Shown here: piece by piece, positions 5,887-13,342 of the stretch
Layout: each line of letters begins with the position of its first letter
Position numbering within the stretch: position 1 is the stretch's first letter
Origin: Acidobacteriota bacterium
GTDB taxonomy: Bacteria > Acidobacteriota > Aminicenantia > Aminicenantales > Aminicenantaceae
Assembly (NCBI GenBank): GCA_030609975.1
Contig: JAUWSR010000032.1
Coordinates: forward strand, 1-17,317
Direction: 5' to 3'
DNA length: 17,317 nt
Program-made: the position numbers and the translations under genes
Notes under the pieces: generated by a model
Told to the model about the DNA's origin: nothing
Seen by the model: only the letters and a program-made list of their open reading frames with translations
The model's database searches: none

Positions 5887-7842
5887 ATGGCAGCGAAGCC
5901 AGCAAAAACTGTGTTAATCCTTTTATTTCTTACACTTAGTTTTTGCTCTCGGCCCAACGAGCAGGAATTTCGGAGTTATCGTTTTCTGGAACATTTGGGC
6001 ATGGCAGAGGTCATCAGAACACCTTTAAACCACCAGGAATCAACCTCTCAAAACACGGAATATCTTTATCCCTTTGATTCCTATCCTCTCCCTGGATTAG
6101 GCCAGGACCAGAATCCCCTCAAGCTAAAACGCAAGCTCAAAATGGGTGGCACGGAGAGGAATATTTTGTTTTCTCCCCCGGATAGCGAATATACATTTAC
6201 CTTGGATTTTCCCGAGAACTGTTTACTCGAATTCGGGATGGGTATCCAGTATACTGAAAAGTCTGAAAAAATTTCCCCAACTGACAAAGAAGGAGCTTCC
6301 TTCATTATTTCTGTAGAAATGCGGGGGAGAGAAAAATCCATCTTCCAGGAATATATGGTATCACCGGACCATCAGGGAGAGACGCTTTTTGAATTCGAAC
6401 GTCATACTATTGAGCTTATACATCCAGGGGTAGGTGCCCGTATTACCCTCAGGGTTGAGGGAGACAGCGGGCTCAAGTGTTTCTGGACCAACCCCGTGAT
6501 CTATCCCAAAGGCCGCATTGGCCGGAATGTTATCCTGATCTCGGTGGATACACTGCGTGCCGATCATCTGGGCTGCTATGGGTATGAACGTGAGACCAGC
6601 CCCCACGTCGATGCTTTGGCCGCTGACAGCGCTCTTTTTTCCAATGCCTACGCCTCCTCTCCTTGGACACTGCCTTCACATGTGGCTGTGTTTACGGCTC
6701 GGCATGGGGTGCATCACCAGGTTTATCATGAAGACGAAAGCATGAACCCTGAGATGACCACCCTGGCTGAGGTCTTTGCCTCTCAGCAGTATGCCTGCGC
6801 GGCTTTTACGGGTGGGGGATTCGTGAGCCCGGTCTACGGATTTTCCCAAGGATTTGACACCTATGATGTGGGAGTGGGAGGGGTATTTCATCAAGATTCA
6901 GCTGAACGTGTGTTCCAGGCTGCCTCAGATTGGCTTGACCGTCATCTCGATCGGGATTTTTTTCTGTTCCTGCATACCTATCAAACGCACAGCCCCTATG
7001 CCTGCCCTCCACCCTACAAGGTGATGTTTCTGAACGATGATTCTCTTTTCGGGAATGTCGATCTGATCCATCATTTGGGAGGGAAAGAAAACCTCTTTAG
7101 AGAAATTCCGGAACCGGAACGCCAGAATATCATCGATCTGTATGATGGCGAGATCCGCTACACGGATGAAAAACTTATCGGCCCCCTTCTCTCCAAACTC
7201 AAGGAAACAGATCTTTATGACAGGACACTGATCGTTTTTATCAGTGATCATGGAGAGGAGTTCTTTGACCATGGCGGATGGGGACATGGCCACAATCTGT
7301 ATGATGAGTCTTTGAAAGTTCCCCTTATTATAAAATTTCCGGACTCTTTATTCAGAGCGGAAAAATGTGAGAATGTCGTCTCTTTGGTTGACCTGATGCC
7401 GACGATAATGGAAGTGATGGGGCTGAAGCTTCCTGAGGAGGAGCTCGATGGACAGAGTCTTATTCCTCTTCTCACTGGCGATGAAAAGCAGGACAGAACC
7501 TTTCTGGCGGATGTGGGCAGCAATGTTTTGGATTTCCATATCCCCCAGAAGATCGCAACCAATCGTGGACGGGAGAAATTGATCCTGAGCCAAAGATTCA
7601 GCCCGGATGACCTGAACTTTTTTAGTCATCCTCCCCCCCCGGCCGGTCCGGTGGAGCTGTACGATCTCTTGCTCGATCCCTTAGAGCGGAAAAATCTTGC
7701 CGACCAAAAACCGAAACTTTCCGCCCAGATCATCCGCTGGGTCAATGATCTTTATGCCCAGGCTAAAAAAACTCAGGTCAGCAAGATCCAGATAGACGAG
7801 AGTGTGAAGGAACAGCTCAAAGCTTTGGGATACATAAAATAA
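5887..7842 (+). CDS. Secreted or lipid-anchored sulfatase-like hydrolase/transferase with Thr at the nucleophile position
   Basis: 651 aa; GAGG lies 8 nt before the ATG. Residues 1-20 are a signal peptide ending Leu-Ser-Phe-Cys20. It resembles a lipobox, but Phe at -1 is atypical, so lipidation is uncertain. A beta-rich domain (about 30-205) precedes the alkaline-phosphatase-superfamily sulfatase domain (about 212-520). Asp221 with Thr-Leu-Arg, Asp454-His455 in Ser-Asp-His-Gly-Glu-Glu, and His467-Gly-His469 are the expected metal and active-site residues. The nucleophile slot reads Thr261-Leu-Pro-Ser-His in a Trp-Thr-x-Pro context, again without Cys/Ser and without the signature Arg. It is a clear paralogue of the 2283-4121 protein and ends Leu-Lys-Ala-Leu-Gly-Tyr. 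An 8-C run at 7633-7640 encodes Pro residues and could slip. A periplasmic role in modifying the glycan made by the downstream enzymes is inferred. Confidence 0.88.
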   Translation: MAAKPAKTVLILLFLTLSFCSRPNEQEFRSYRFLEHLGMAEVIRTPLNHQESTSQNTEYLYPFDSYPLPGLGQDQNPLKLKRKLKMGGTERNILFSPPDSEYTFTLDFPENCLLEFGMGIQYTEKSEKISPTDKEGASFIISVEMRGREKSIFQEYMVSPDHQGETLFEFERHTIELIHPGVGARITLRVEGDSGLKCFWTNPVIYPKGRIGRNVILISVDTLRADHLGCYGYERETSPHVDALAADSALFSNAYASSPWTLPSHVAVFTARHGVHHQVYHEDESMNPEMTTLAEVFASQQYACAAFTGGGFVSPVYGFSQGFDTYDVGVGGVFHQDSAERVFQAASDWLDRHLDRDFFLFLHTYQTHSPYACPPPYKVMFLNDDSLFGNVDLIHHLGGKENLFREIPEPERQNIIDLYDGEIRYTDEKLIGPLLSKLKETDLYDRTLIVFISDHGEEFFDHGGWGHGHNLYDESLKVPLIIKFPDSLFRAEKCENVVSLVDLMPTIMEVMGLKLPEEELDGQSLIPLLTGDEKQDRTFLADVGSNVLDFHIPQKIATNRGREKLILSQRFSPDDLNFFSHPPPPAGPVELYDLLLDPLERKNLADQKPKLSAQIIRWVNDLYAQAKKTQVSKIQIDESVKEQLKALGYIK

Positions 7843-7857
7843 AAAGGATAGAAAACC

Positions 7858-8073
7858 ATGGACGATTCCTTGGAAATTAAATGTTTATCTGCCGAGATCC
7901 AGAAGAAAATTCTGAACAAGATCGAGCAGGCGATCGCCGGGAAGATCAAAGAGGGGCTGCTTAAAGAGAAGGACGTACGTGAGATCGAGGAAATGAAGCT
8001 GCGGCCACTGCTTGACATCCAGGATGTGCAGAGCGTCTATGAGGATTTTATGTATAGGAACAGGGAAGAGTAG
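7858..8073 (+). CDS. Small charged helical protein of unknown function
   Basis: 71 aa, not recognised. It has no signal or membrane segment. It is rich in Lys, Glu and Ile with heptad-like spacing in residues 10-55 and a cluster of charged residues around 30-50, suggesting one or two amphipathic helices. The ATG has an AAAGGA site about 9 nt upstream, starts 15 bp after the sulfatase-like stop, and ends 9 bp before the next gene. That tight spacing in an operon, plus a good ribosome site, supports it being a real gene. A partner or adaptor for the neighbouring coiled-coil protein is conceivable but there is no direct evidence. Confidence 0.7.
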   Translation: MDDSLEIKCLSAEIQKKILNKIEQAIAGKIKEGLLKEKDVREIEEMKLRPLLDIQDVQSVYEDFMYRNREE

Positions 8074-8082
8074 GGGGATATT

Positions 8083-8742
8083 ATGACGGACAACAGAGAC
8101 AACAAGAATAAAGCGGAAATGGATATCCGAATTGACTATGACAATGTGGATGTAAAGGATATCATGTCTCAGATCCAGGACAGGATTGCCGCTCAGGCCG
8201 AAGCCCCCTCTGAAAAAGAAAATAAGAAGGAGGAGCCAGTGCGCTCCTTGTCTATGCCTGAGCTTCCGGACCCGCAGCCAACTCGGGTCCCCATCTCTAA
8301 ATCCAAACGGATTTTGCTGAAACTGATGCGCCCGTTTACTCCCTTAATAAAACTTCTGATCCTGCCCGTGCAGCATGAATTCATGGAAAGTGTATATCGA
8401 CTCGATTTCACCAACAAGCGCTTGGATCATCTCAATCAGAAAATGGAACAGGTCTTGGAAAGCTTGAGCGGTGAGCTTTACCGGTCAACCGATCATTTGA
8501 GCACCAAGATCGATGAGTATAACGACGCCCTGAATTTGAGGCTGGATCTGGCTTTTCATGACCTGGGGAAAGCCATGGAGTACACCAAACTCCTGCACAG
8601 TCTTTCCCATAACCTGGTGGTTGAGATGAGCAAGCTCAAGATCGAAGAAGAGGACATGAAAATCAAGGCCCGTATACTGGAAAAAGATTTTGAGTTTTTG
8701 AACAATAGAGAAAGAGCACTGGAGAAACAGGTCTTTAAATGA
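8083..8742 (+). CDS. Coiled-coil protein with a glycan-locus N-terminal motif, no catalytic domain
   Basis: 219 aa. Residues 20-38 contain Val-Asp-Val-Lys-Asp-Ile-Met-Ser-Gln-Ile-Gln-Asp-Arg-Ile. I recognise a similar 'valine-acidic, Ile-Met, Ile-x-x-Arg-Ile' helix at the N-terminus of methyltransferases and other enzymes in polysaccharide clusters of deltaproteobacteria and acidobacteria. A low-complexity Pro/Glu linker (40-70) leads to a basic-hydrophobic segment (about 75-100, many Leu, Ile and Pro) that could lie on a membrane. Two long helices with coiled-coil character (about 105-150 and 165-217) follow. The methyltransferase domain usually found after such a region is absent; the protein simply ends. 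The ATG follows a GGGGGAT site and the TGA overlaps the next ATG by 4 bases. A scaffold or tether for the glycosyltransferases is inferred. Confidence 0.75.
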   Translation: MTDNRDNKNKAEMDIRIDYDNVDVKDIMSQIQDRIAAQAEAPSEKENKKEEPVRSLSMPELPDPQPTRVPISKSKRILLKLMRPFTPLIKLLILPVQHEFMESVYRLDFTNKRLDHLNQKMEQVLESLSGELYRSTDHLSTKIDEYNDALNLRLDLAFHDLGKAMEYTKLLHSLSHNLVVEMSKLKIEEEDMKIKARILEKDFEFLNNRERALEKQVFK

Positions 8743-9914
8743 AGATAGCTTTTGTGGTCCAGCGCTACGGTTTAGAGATCAACGGAGGCGCGGAGCTCCA
8801 CTGCCGTTGGATCGCTGAGCACATGTGTAAGTACTGGGAGGTCGAGGTATTGACCACGCAGGCCTTGGATTACATCACCTGGAGAAACCACTATTCCCGG
8901 AGCGAAGATAGCCTTAATGGAGTCTTGATCAAACGTTTTCCCGTGTCCAAATCCCGGGACCCGGAGAGGTTTGGGAAGCTCCAGAACCGAATCCTGGATA
9001 ATGAGCACACCTTCGAGGATGAGCTCAAGTGGCTGGAGGAGGAAGGCCCTTATTCTCCTTTGCTTATTCAATACATCCAGGAGAACCAGAAAGATTACGA
9101 TTACCTGTTTTTTTTCAGTTACCGCTACTATCACTCTTACTGGGGAATTCAGGCTGTGCCCCAGAAGAGCATCCTGGTTCCTACGGCTGAAAATGATGAC
9201 ATCATCCGCTTGCATCTGTTCAAAGAGTTATTCCGGAAACCCCGGGGATTTGTGTATAACTCGGAGGAAGAGCGGCAGATGATCCAGGAACTTGCACATA
9301 ACGGGGATGTCCCTGGAGAAGTTGTGGGCGTAGGGACGGAGATCCCGGATCAATTCGCTGCGGACGGATTCCATGAAAAATACGGGATCGAAGGAGAGTA
9401 TCTGGTTTACATCGGCCGTATCGATCAGAACAAGGGATGTGATGAGCTCTTTCAGTTTTTTCTGCAGTACAAACGGGAAACGGGAGCTGAGATCAAGCTG
9501 CTATTGATAGGCAGCTCGATCCTCAAGATCCCTGTTCATCCGGATCTTATTTATCTTGGATTTTTAAATGAAGAGGAGAAATTTGCGGCCCTTCAGGGAG
9601 CCCTTTTACTTTGTATGCCCTCCTTTTTCGAGAGCCTTTCCATGGTTGCTCTGGAAGCTTGGGCTCTGGGGCGTCCGGTTCTGGCCAATGCCCGCTGTGA
9701 TGTTCTCAAGGGACAGTGTGACCGAAGCCAGGCCGGGCTATATTATTCTGACTACTCTCAATTCAAGCAGGCCCTGGAGCTCCTGCTCGCAGATTCAGAG
9801 CTTAGGGAGAGAATGGGCCAAAACGGCCGGCAGTATTTTCAGCAGCGATACACATGGAGTGTCATCGAACAAAAATATTTGGCCCTGGTAAGACAGTTGA
9901 ACAAGGAGTCCTAG
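8739..9914 (+). CDS. GT-B glycosyltransferase, family 4-like (type A, first copy)
   Basis: 391 aa. The start overlaps the previous stop (ATGA), implying translational coupling. The N-terminal half has Gln-Arg-Tyr-Gly...Gly-Gly-Ala-Glu-Leu-His (8-21), the acceptor-side glycine-rich loop of GT-B enzymes. The C-terminal half has Tyr-Ile-Gly-Arg-Ile-Asp with a following Lys-Gly-Cys-Asp-Glu (about 224-240), typical of the nucleotide-sugar-binding domain. It also has Glu298-x7-Glu306 (Glu-Ser-Leu-Ser-Met-Val-Ala-Leu-Glu), the retaining-family E-x7-E motif. It is cytoplasmic, has no membrane segment, and would transfer a sugar from a nucleotide donor to a growing chain; donor and linkage cannot be read from sequence. 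It is a paralogue of the protein at 12115-13305 along its whole length (roughly a third or more of residues identical by eye). Confidence 0.9.
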   Translation: MKIAFVVQRYGLEINGGAELHCRWIAEHMCKYWEVEVLTTQALDYITWRNHYSRSEDSLNGVLIKRFPVSKSRDPERFGKLQNRILDNEHTFEDELKWLEEEGPYSPLLIQYIQENQKDYDYLFFFSYRYYHSYWGIQAVPQKSILVPTAENDDIIRLHLFKELFRKPRGFVYNSEEERQMIQELAHNGDVPGEVVGVGTEIPDQFAADGFHEKYGIEGEYLVYIGRIDQNKGCDELFQFFLQYKRETGAEIKLLLIGSSILKIPVHPDLIYLGFLNEEEKFAALQGALLLCMPSFFESLSMVALEAWALGRPVLANARCDVLKGQCDRSQAGLYYSDYSQFKQALELLLADSELRERMGQNGRQYFQQRYTWSVIEQKYLALVRQLNKES

Positions 9915-10981
9915 TGGAGATCCATCAATTTGCCACCTCTCTCACCTATGGTGATGCCATCTCCAACGAAATGCTGGAGATCCAGAAGGTTCTGCGGGAA
10001 AGGGGGCACAACTCTGAGATCTTCATCCGTTTTTATGATCCCAAGATGGCGAGTCTGATCCATGATTATCGGGAATATCCCCGCTTCAGCTCCAAGGAGA
10101 ATATCGTTATCTTCCATTTTTCCATCGGCTCTCCGGTTTCCAAGCTCTTCTTTCGCGTCCCGGATAAAAAGATCATGATCTACCACAATATCACTCCCCA
10201 CTCTTTTTTCCTGGATTATCACCGCATCCTCACACGGGAGTGTTATAAGGGACGTCTTGAGATCGATCTGTTTACGGAGAAAGTGGATCTGGCGCTGGGA
10301 GATTCCGAGTATAATCGTCAGGAACTGGAGAGAGTCGGCTACCAGGAAACAGGCGTGCTCCCCTTGATGTTGGACTTCGACAAATTCGACCGGCCGGGCG
10401 ACCCTGTCATTCCCCGAATGTATGCCGGCGATAAATGGACCCTGCTGTTTGTGGGCCGTGTTATTCCAAATAAAAAATTTGAAGACATCATCAAGTGTTA
10501 TTATTTTTATAAAAAATACTTCAATTCCGATTCTCAGCTTATCCTCGCGGGCGACTACCGTGGGATGGAACGGTACCTCGCCTCACTTCAGGAACTGGTG
10601 GAGGAGCTGCAGCTCAAAGATGTGGTTTTTACCGGACATGTGACTTTCTCGGAGCTGGTTTCCTACTACGACCTGGCGGATGTTTACCTGAGCATGAGTG
10701 AGCACGAGGGATTTGGGGTGCCCTTGTTGGAGGCCTTCCATAAACGTATTCCGGTTGTAGCCTATGCCGCGGGAGCGGTCGCAGAAACGATGAATGAGGG
10801 TGGCATCTTGTTTCATAAAAAGGATTGCTTCCAGATGGCGGCAGTTTTGGACCAGCTCCAACAGGACCAGGATTTCTATGAACAGGTGACCTCAGGGCAG
10901 AACAAGGCTTTGGGAAAATATGCTCCTCAGAATGTCAGCCGGATCCTATTCGAATTCATCGAGAGGTTAAACCAAGAATGA
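9914..10981 (+). CDS. GT-B glycosyltransferase, family 4-like (type B, first copy)
   Basis: 355 aa from the GTG at 9914. The open frame extends further upstream to 9854, but an AAGGAG at 9903-9908 precedes this GTG, the previous gene's TAG shares its first base (TAGTG), and the paralogue's N-terminus aligns here. The N-terminal Gly-Asp-Ala-Ile-Ser-Asn motif (14-19) is characteristic of a GT subfamily in envelope-glycan clusters. Tyr-His-Asn-Ile-Thr-Pro (about 93-98) and Ala-Leu-Gly-Asp-Ser-Glu-Tyr-Asn-Arg-Gln-Glu-Leu (about 130-142) are shared with the next protein. The donor-side half contains Phe-Val-Gly-Arg-Val-Ile-Pro-Asn-Lys-Lys (about 178-187) and Glu265-x7-Glu273. It is soluble and cytoplasmic. 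The stop overlaps the next ATG (ATGA). Sugar specificity unknown. Confidence 0.9.
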   Translation: MEIHQFATSLTYGDAISNEMLEIQKVLRERGHNSEIFIRFYDPKMASLIHDYREYPRFSSKENIVIFHFSIGSPVSKLFFRVPDKKIMIYHNITPHSFFLDYHRILTRECYKGRLEIDLFTEKVDLALGDSEYNRQELERVGYQETGVLPLMLDFDKFDRPGDPVIPRMYAGDKWTLLFVGRVIPNKKFEDIIKCYYFYKKYFNSDSQLILAGDYRGMERYLASLQELVEELQLKDVVFTGHVTFSELVSYYDLADVYLSMSEHEGFGVPLLEAFHKRIPVVAYAAGAVAETMNEGGILFHKKDCFQMAAVLDQLQQDQDFYEQVTSGQNKALGKYAPQNVSRILFEFIERLNQE

Positions 10982-12054
10982 GAGTCGACCAACTCGTGCC
11001 GGCCTTCCATCAGGGAGATGCGATCGGGGATACGGCTTTTTTTATGAAAAAGTTTTTTCTCTCCCAGGGTTTCCAATCCGAGATCTACTGTCTTGACCAT
11101 GATCCTGAGCTTAAATCAGAATCAAGACCATTTGCGGAATTCCCATCTCCGGGATCAAAAGATGTAACCATCCTGCATTTTGCCCTGCCCTCTCCTCTTG
11201 GCCCTGCTTTCCAAAAAATGGACAGCAAGAGGATTCTCATCTATCACAACATCACCCCAGCGGCGTTTTTTGAAGATTTCAGTTCAGAGCTGGTGCGTAT
11301 ATCTAAACTGGGAAGAGAGGAACTTATTTCTTTGGTCCCACATGTAGACCTGGCGCTGGCCGATTCCGAGTACAATCGCCAGGAACTGCTCACTGCAGGC
11401 TTTGGAAATACTGCGGTTTTCCCTTTGTTTGTTGATTTCAGCAAATACACTAGACCTGAAAACCGATTCGTTTACGATCTATTCCGGGATGACCGCCTCA
11501 ATATCCTCTTTGTGGGAAGGATCGTTCCTAACAAGAGGATCGATGAACTTATCAAAGTTGTATTTTATTACAAAAAATACATCTCCCCCTTGGTGCGGCT
11601 TATCGTCGTTGGAAAAACCACCTCCCTTCCGAAATATTACGATGCTTTGATGCTTTTGGCTGATGAATTTTACCTTAAGCCGGATGAGATCTGTTTTACG
11701 GGCCACATCCCGGACGAGGAGATGTACGCCCTTTATCAGGCCTCAGATGTTTTCCTTTCACTAAGCGAGCACGAAGGATTTGGGCTTCCTTTCCTCGAGA
11801 GTATGGTGTTTAATCTTCCTATTATCGCTTATAACTGCACGGCTGTACCCTACACCTTGGGGGATGCGGGTATCCTGATCAATCAAAAAAATGTGGATTT
11901 TGTGGCAGAGCTGGTGCACGTTGTAAGCAAAGACCAAAAGCTGCAAGAAAAAGTCATTTTAGCGCAGACCCAGCAGCTGGAAAAATACCAGAGGAAAAAT
12001 TTGGATGATTTCCTTTTAAAAAACCTCAAAACTTTGGTGGAAGGAAACGACTAA
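10978..12054 (+). CDS. GT-B glycosyltransferase, family 4-like (type B', second copy)
   Basis: 358 aa, start overlapping the previous stop by four bases. It carries the same set of motifs as its upstream neighbour: Gly-Asp-Ala-Ile-Gly-Asp near residue 13, Tyr-His-Asn-Ile-Thr-Pro, Ala-Leu-Ala-Asp-Ser-Glu-Tyr-Asn-Arg-Gln-Glu-Leu, Phe-Val-Gly-Arg-Ile-Val-Pro-Asn-Lys-Arg, and Glu266-x7-Glu274 in Ser-Glu-His-Glu-Gly-Phe-Gly-Leu-Pro. The pair clearly arose by duplication and has diverged well beyond recent gene conversion. Two similar enzymes acting one after the other suggest two successive sugar additions of related chemistry; this is inference. The coding run then breaks: 60 bp separate it from the next gene. 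Confidence 0.9.
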   Translation: MRVDQLVPAFHQGDAIGDTAFFMKKFFLSQGFQSEIYCLDHDPELKSESRPFAEFPSPGSKDVTILHFALPSPLGPAFQKMDSKRILIYHNITPAAFFEDFSSELVRISKLGREELISLVPHVDLALADSEYNRQELLTAGFGNTAVFPLFVDFSKYTRPENRFVYDLFRDDRLNILFVGRIVPNKRIDELIKVVFYYKKYISPLVRLIVVGKTTSLPKYYDALMLLADEFYLKPDEICFTGHIPDEEMYALYQASDVFLSLSEHEGFGLPFLESMVFNLPIIAYNCTAVPYTLGDAGILINQKNVDFVAELVHVVSKDQKLQEKVILAQTQQLEKYQRKNLDDFLLKNLKTLVEGND

Positions 12055-12073
12055 TAGAACTAGGAGAAAGGAA

Positions 12074-12118
12074 AGGAGGCGGGTGTCCTCCTGTCTCCGG
12101 ATTTTGAGTTTCTCATGA
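12074..12118 (+). promoter_or_regulatory. Hairpin over a perfect Shine-Dalgarno and possible leader peptide before the type A' glycosyltransferase
   Basis: AGGAGG (12074-12079) pairs perfectly with CCTCCT (12087-12092) around a 7-nt loop. The motif is 35 nt from the ATG at 12115, too far to serve it directly. A GTG at 12083 opens an 11-codon frame whose TGA (12116-12118) overlaps that ATG. The spacing from AGGAGG to the GTG is only 3 nt, which is short. The pairing and the overlap are seen directly; translational control is inferred. Confidence 0.35.
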
Positions 12119-13305
12119 AAATCGCATTTGTTGTACAAAGATACGGAAAAGAAGTGATGGGCGGCTCCGAGCTTCACTGCCGTCAGGTAGCAGAGCGCCT
12201 GGCAGGAACCGGTCATGATTGTACCGTATTCACCACGACTGCCAAGGACTATGTGTCCTGGAAGAATGAATATCCAGAGGGAAGCACTTTGCTAAATGGA
12301 GTCGCCATTCAACGTTATGATGTCGAAAAAGAACGGGAGATCGATGCCTTCAATTCCTTTTCCGATCAGATTTTCTTCAATCCTCGCACGCATGAGGATG
12401 AGATCGAATGGATGGACCAGCAAGGTCCGAACAGTTTGCGGTTGCTGGAGGCTATTGCAGACCAACAGAGCAGGCATGATCTTTTTATATTTTTTACATA
12501 TCTCTATTACAATACCTATTGGGGATTGAAAAGAGTGTCAGGGAAAAAAGCTCTGGTTCCCACGGCTCATGATGAGCCGGCTTTGCGTTTGGGGATCATG
12601 CGAGAGGTATTTTCTGCTCCGGATGCCTTCGTCTTCAACACTTTGGCTGAAAAAACCATGCTGACCAAACACTTTTCCTTTGAGGGTAAATATTCAGACA
12701 TTGTGGGAGTGGGAGTGGAGATTCCTAAGCCACAATATTCGGCGGGGTTCAGTTCCAAGCATGGACTGGAGTCACCTTTTATCTTGTACGCCGGCCGCAT
12801 CGAACCCGGAAAAGGCTGCAGCGAGCTGATCGATTATTTTATTCGTTATCACAGCCGAAATCCCTCCATCAACTTGGTTCTTATCGGTAAGCTGTTGATG
12901 GAATTGCCCGCTCATCCCGGGATTCATTACCTGGGATTCCTCCCCCCTGACGAAAAAAATCAGGCCATGGCGGCAGCTCTGGTTAGTGTCCATCCTTCCC
13001 ACCTGGAGAGTCTCTGTATGGCAGCTCTCGAGTCCTTGGCTATCGAGACACCTATCTTGGTCCAGGGCCAAACAGAACCCCTCAAACAGCATTGTGTCAG
13101 TGGCGATTGCGGTCTCTGGTATTCTGAGTATGCTGACTTTGCCGCATCCCTTGACCTGCTTCTTTCCGACGGAAACTTGCGAACCGCTTTGGGGCGGAAA
13201 GGCAAGGAATATGTCAAGCAGAATTACTCCTGGGAAAAGATCATCAAAAAATATGAACGACTCTTTAAAAACCTGGTTCCATCTTTTGGGGAGATAGGGG
13301 TTTGA
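12115..13305 (+). CDS. GT-B glycosyltransferase, family 4-like (type A', second copy)
   Basis: 396 aa. It opens with the same Met-Lys-Ile-Ala-Phe-Val-Val-Gln-Arg-Tyr-Gly as the 8739-9914 protein and keeps Gly-Gly-Ser-Glu-Leu-His-Cys-Arg, Leu-Asn-Gly-Val, Ala-Leu-Val-Pro-Thr-Ala, Gly-Val-Gly-Val-Glu-Ile-Pro, Tyr-Ala-Gly-Arg-Ile-Glu and the E-x7-E (Glu-Ser-Leu-Cys-Met-Ala-Ala-Leu-Glu) in the same order. It is soluble and cytoplasmic. The direct ribosome site is weak (TTTGAG region); the upstream leader described separately may help. The position closes an A-B-B'-A' order of four related enzymes. The specific sugars are unknown. Confidence 0.9.
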   Translation: MKIAFVVQRYGKEVMGGSELHCRQVAERLAGTGHDCTVFTTTAKDYVSWKNEYPEGSTLLNGVAIQRYDVEKEREIDAFNSFSDQIFFNPRTHEDEIEWMDQQGPNSLRLLEAIADQQSRHDLFIFFTYLYYNTYWGLKRVSGKKALVPTAHDEPALRLGIMREVFSAPDAFVFNTLAEKTMLTKHFSFEGKYSDIVGVGVEIPKPQYSAGFSSKHGLESPFILYAGRIEPGKGCSELIDYFIRYHSRNPSINLVLIGKLLMELPAHPGIHYLGFLPPDEKNQAMAAALVSVHPSHLESLCMAALESLAIETPILVQGQTEPLKQHCVSGDCGLWYSEYADFAASLDLLLSDGNLRTALGRKGKEYVKQNYSWEKIIKKYERLFKNLVPSFGEIGV

Positions 13306-13342
13306 ATATAAAAACTTTAAGTGCTAAGGAAGAAGTAGATCG

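Noticed and set aside
9854..9913. Upstream in-frame extension of the type B glycosyltransferase
   Set aside because: The added 20 residues overlap the previous gene, do not align with the paralogue, and the GTG at 9914 has a good AAGGAG site.
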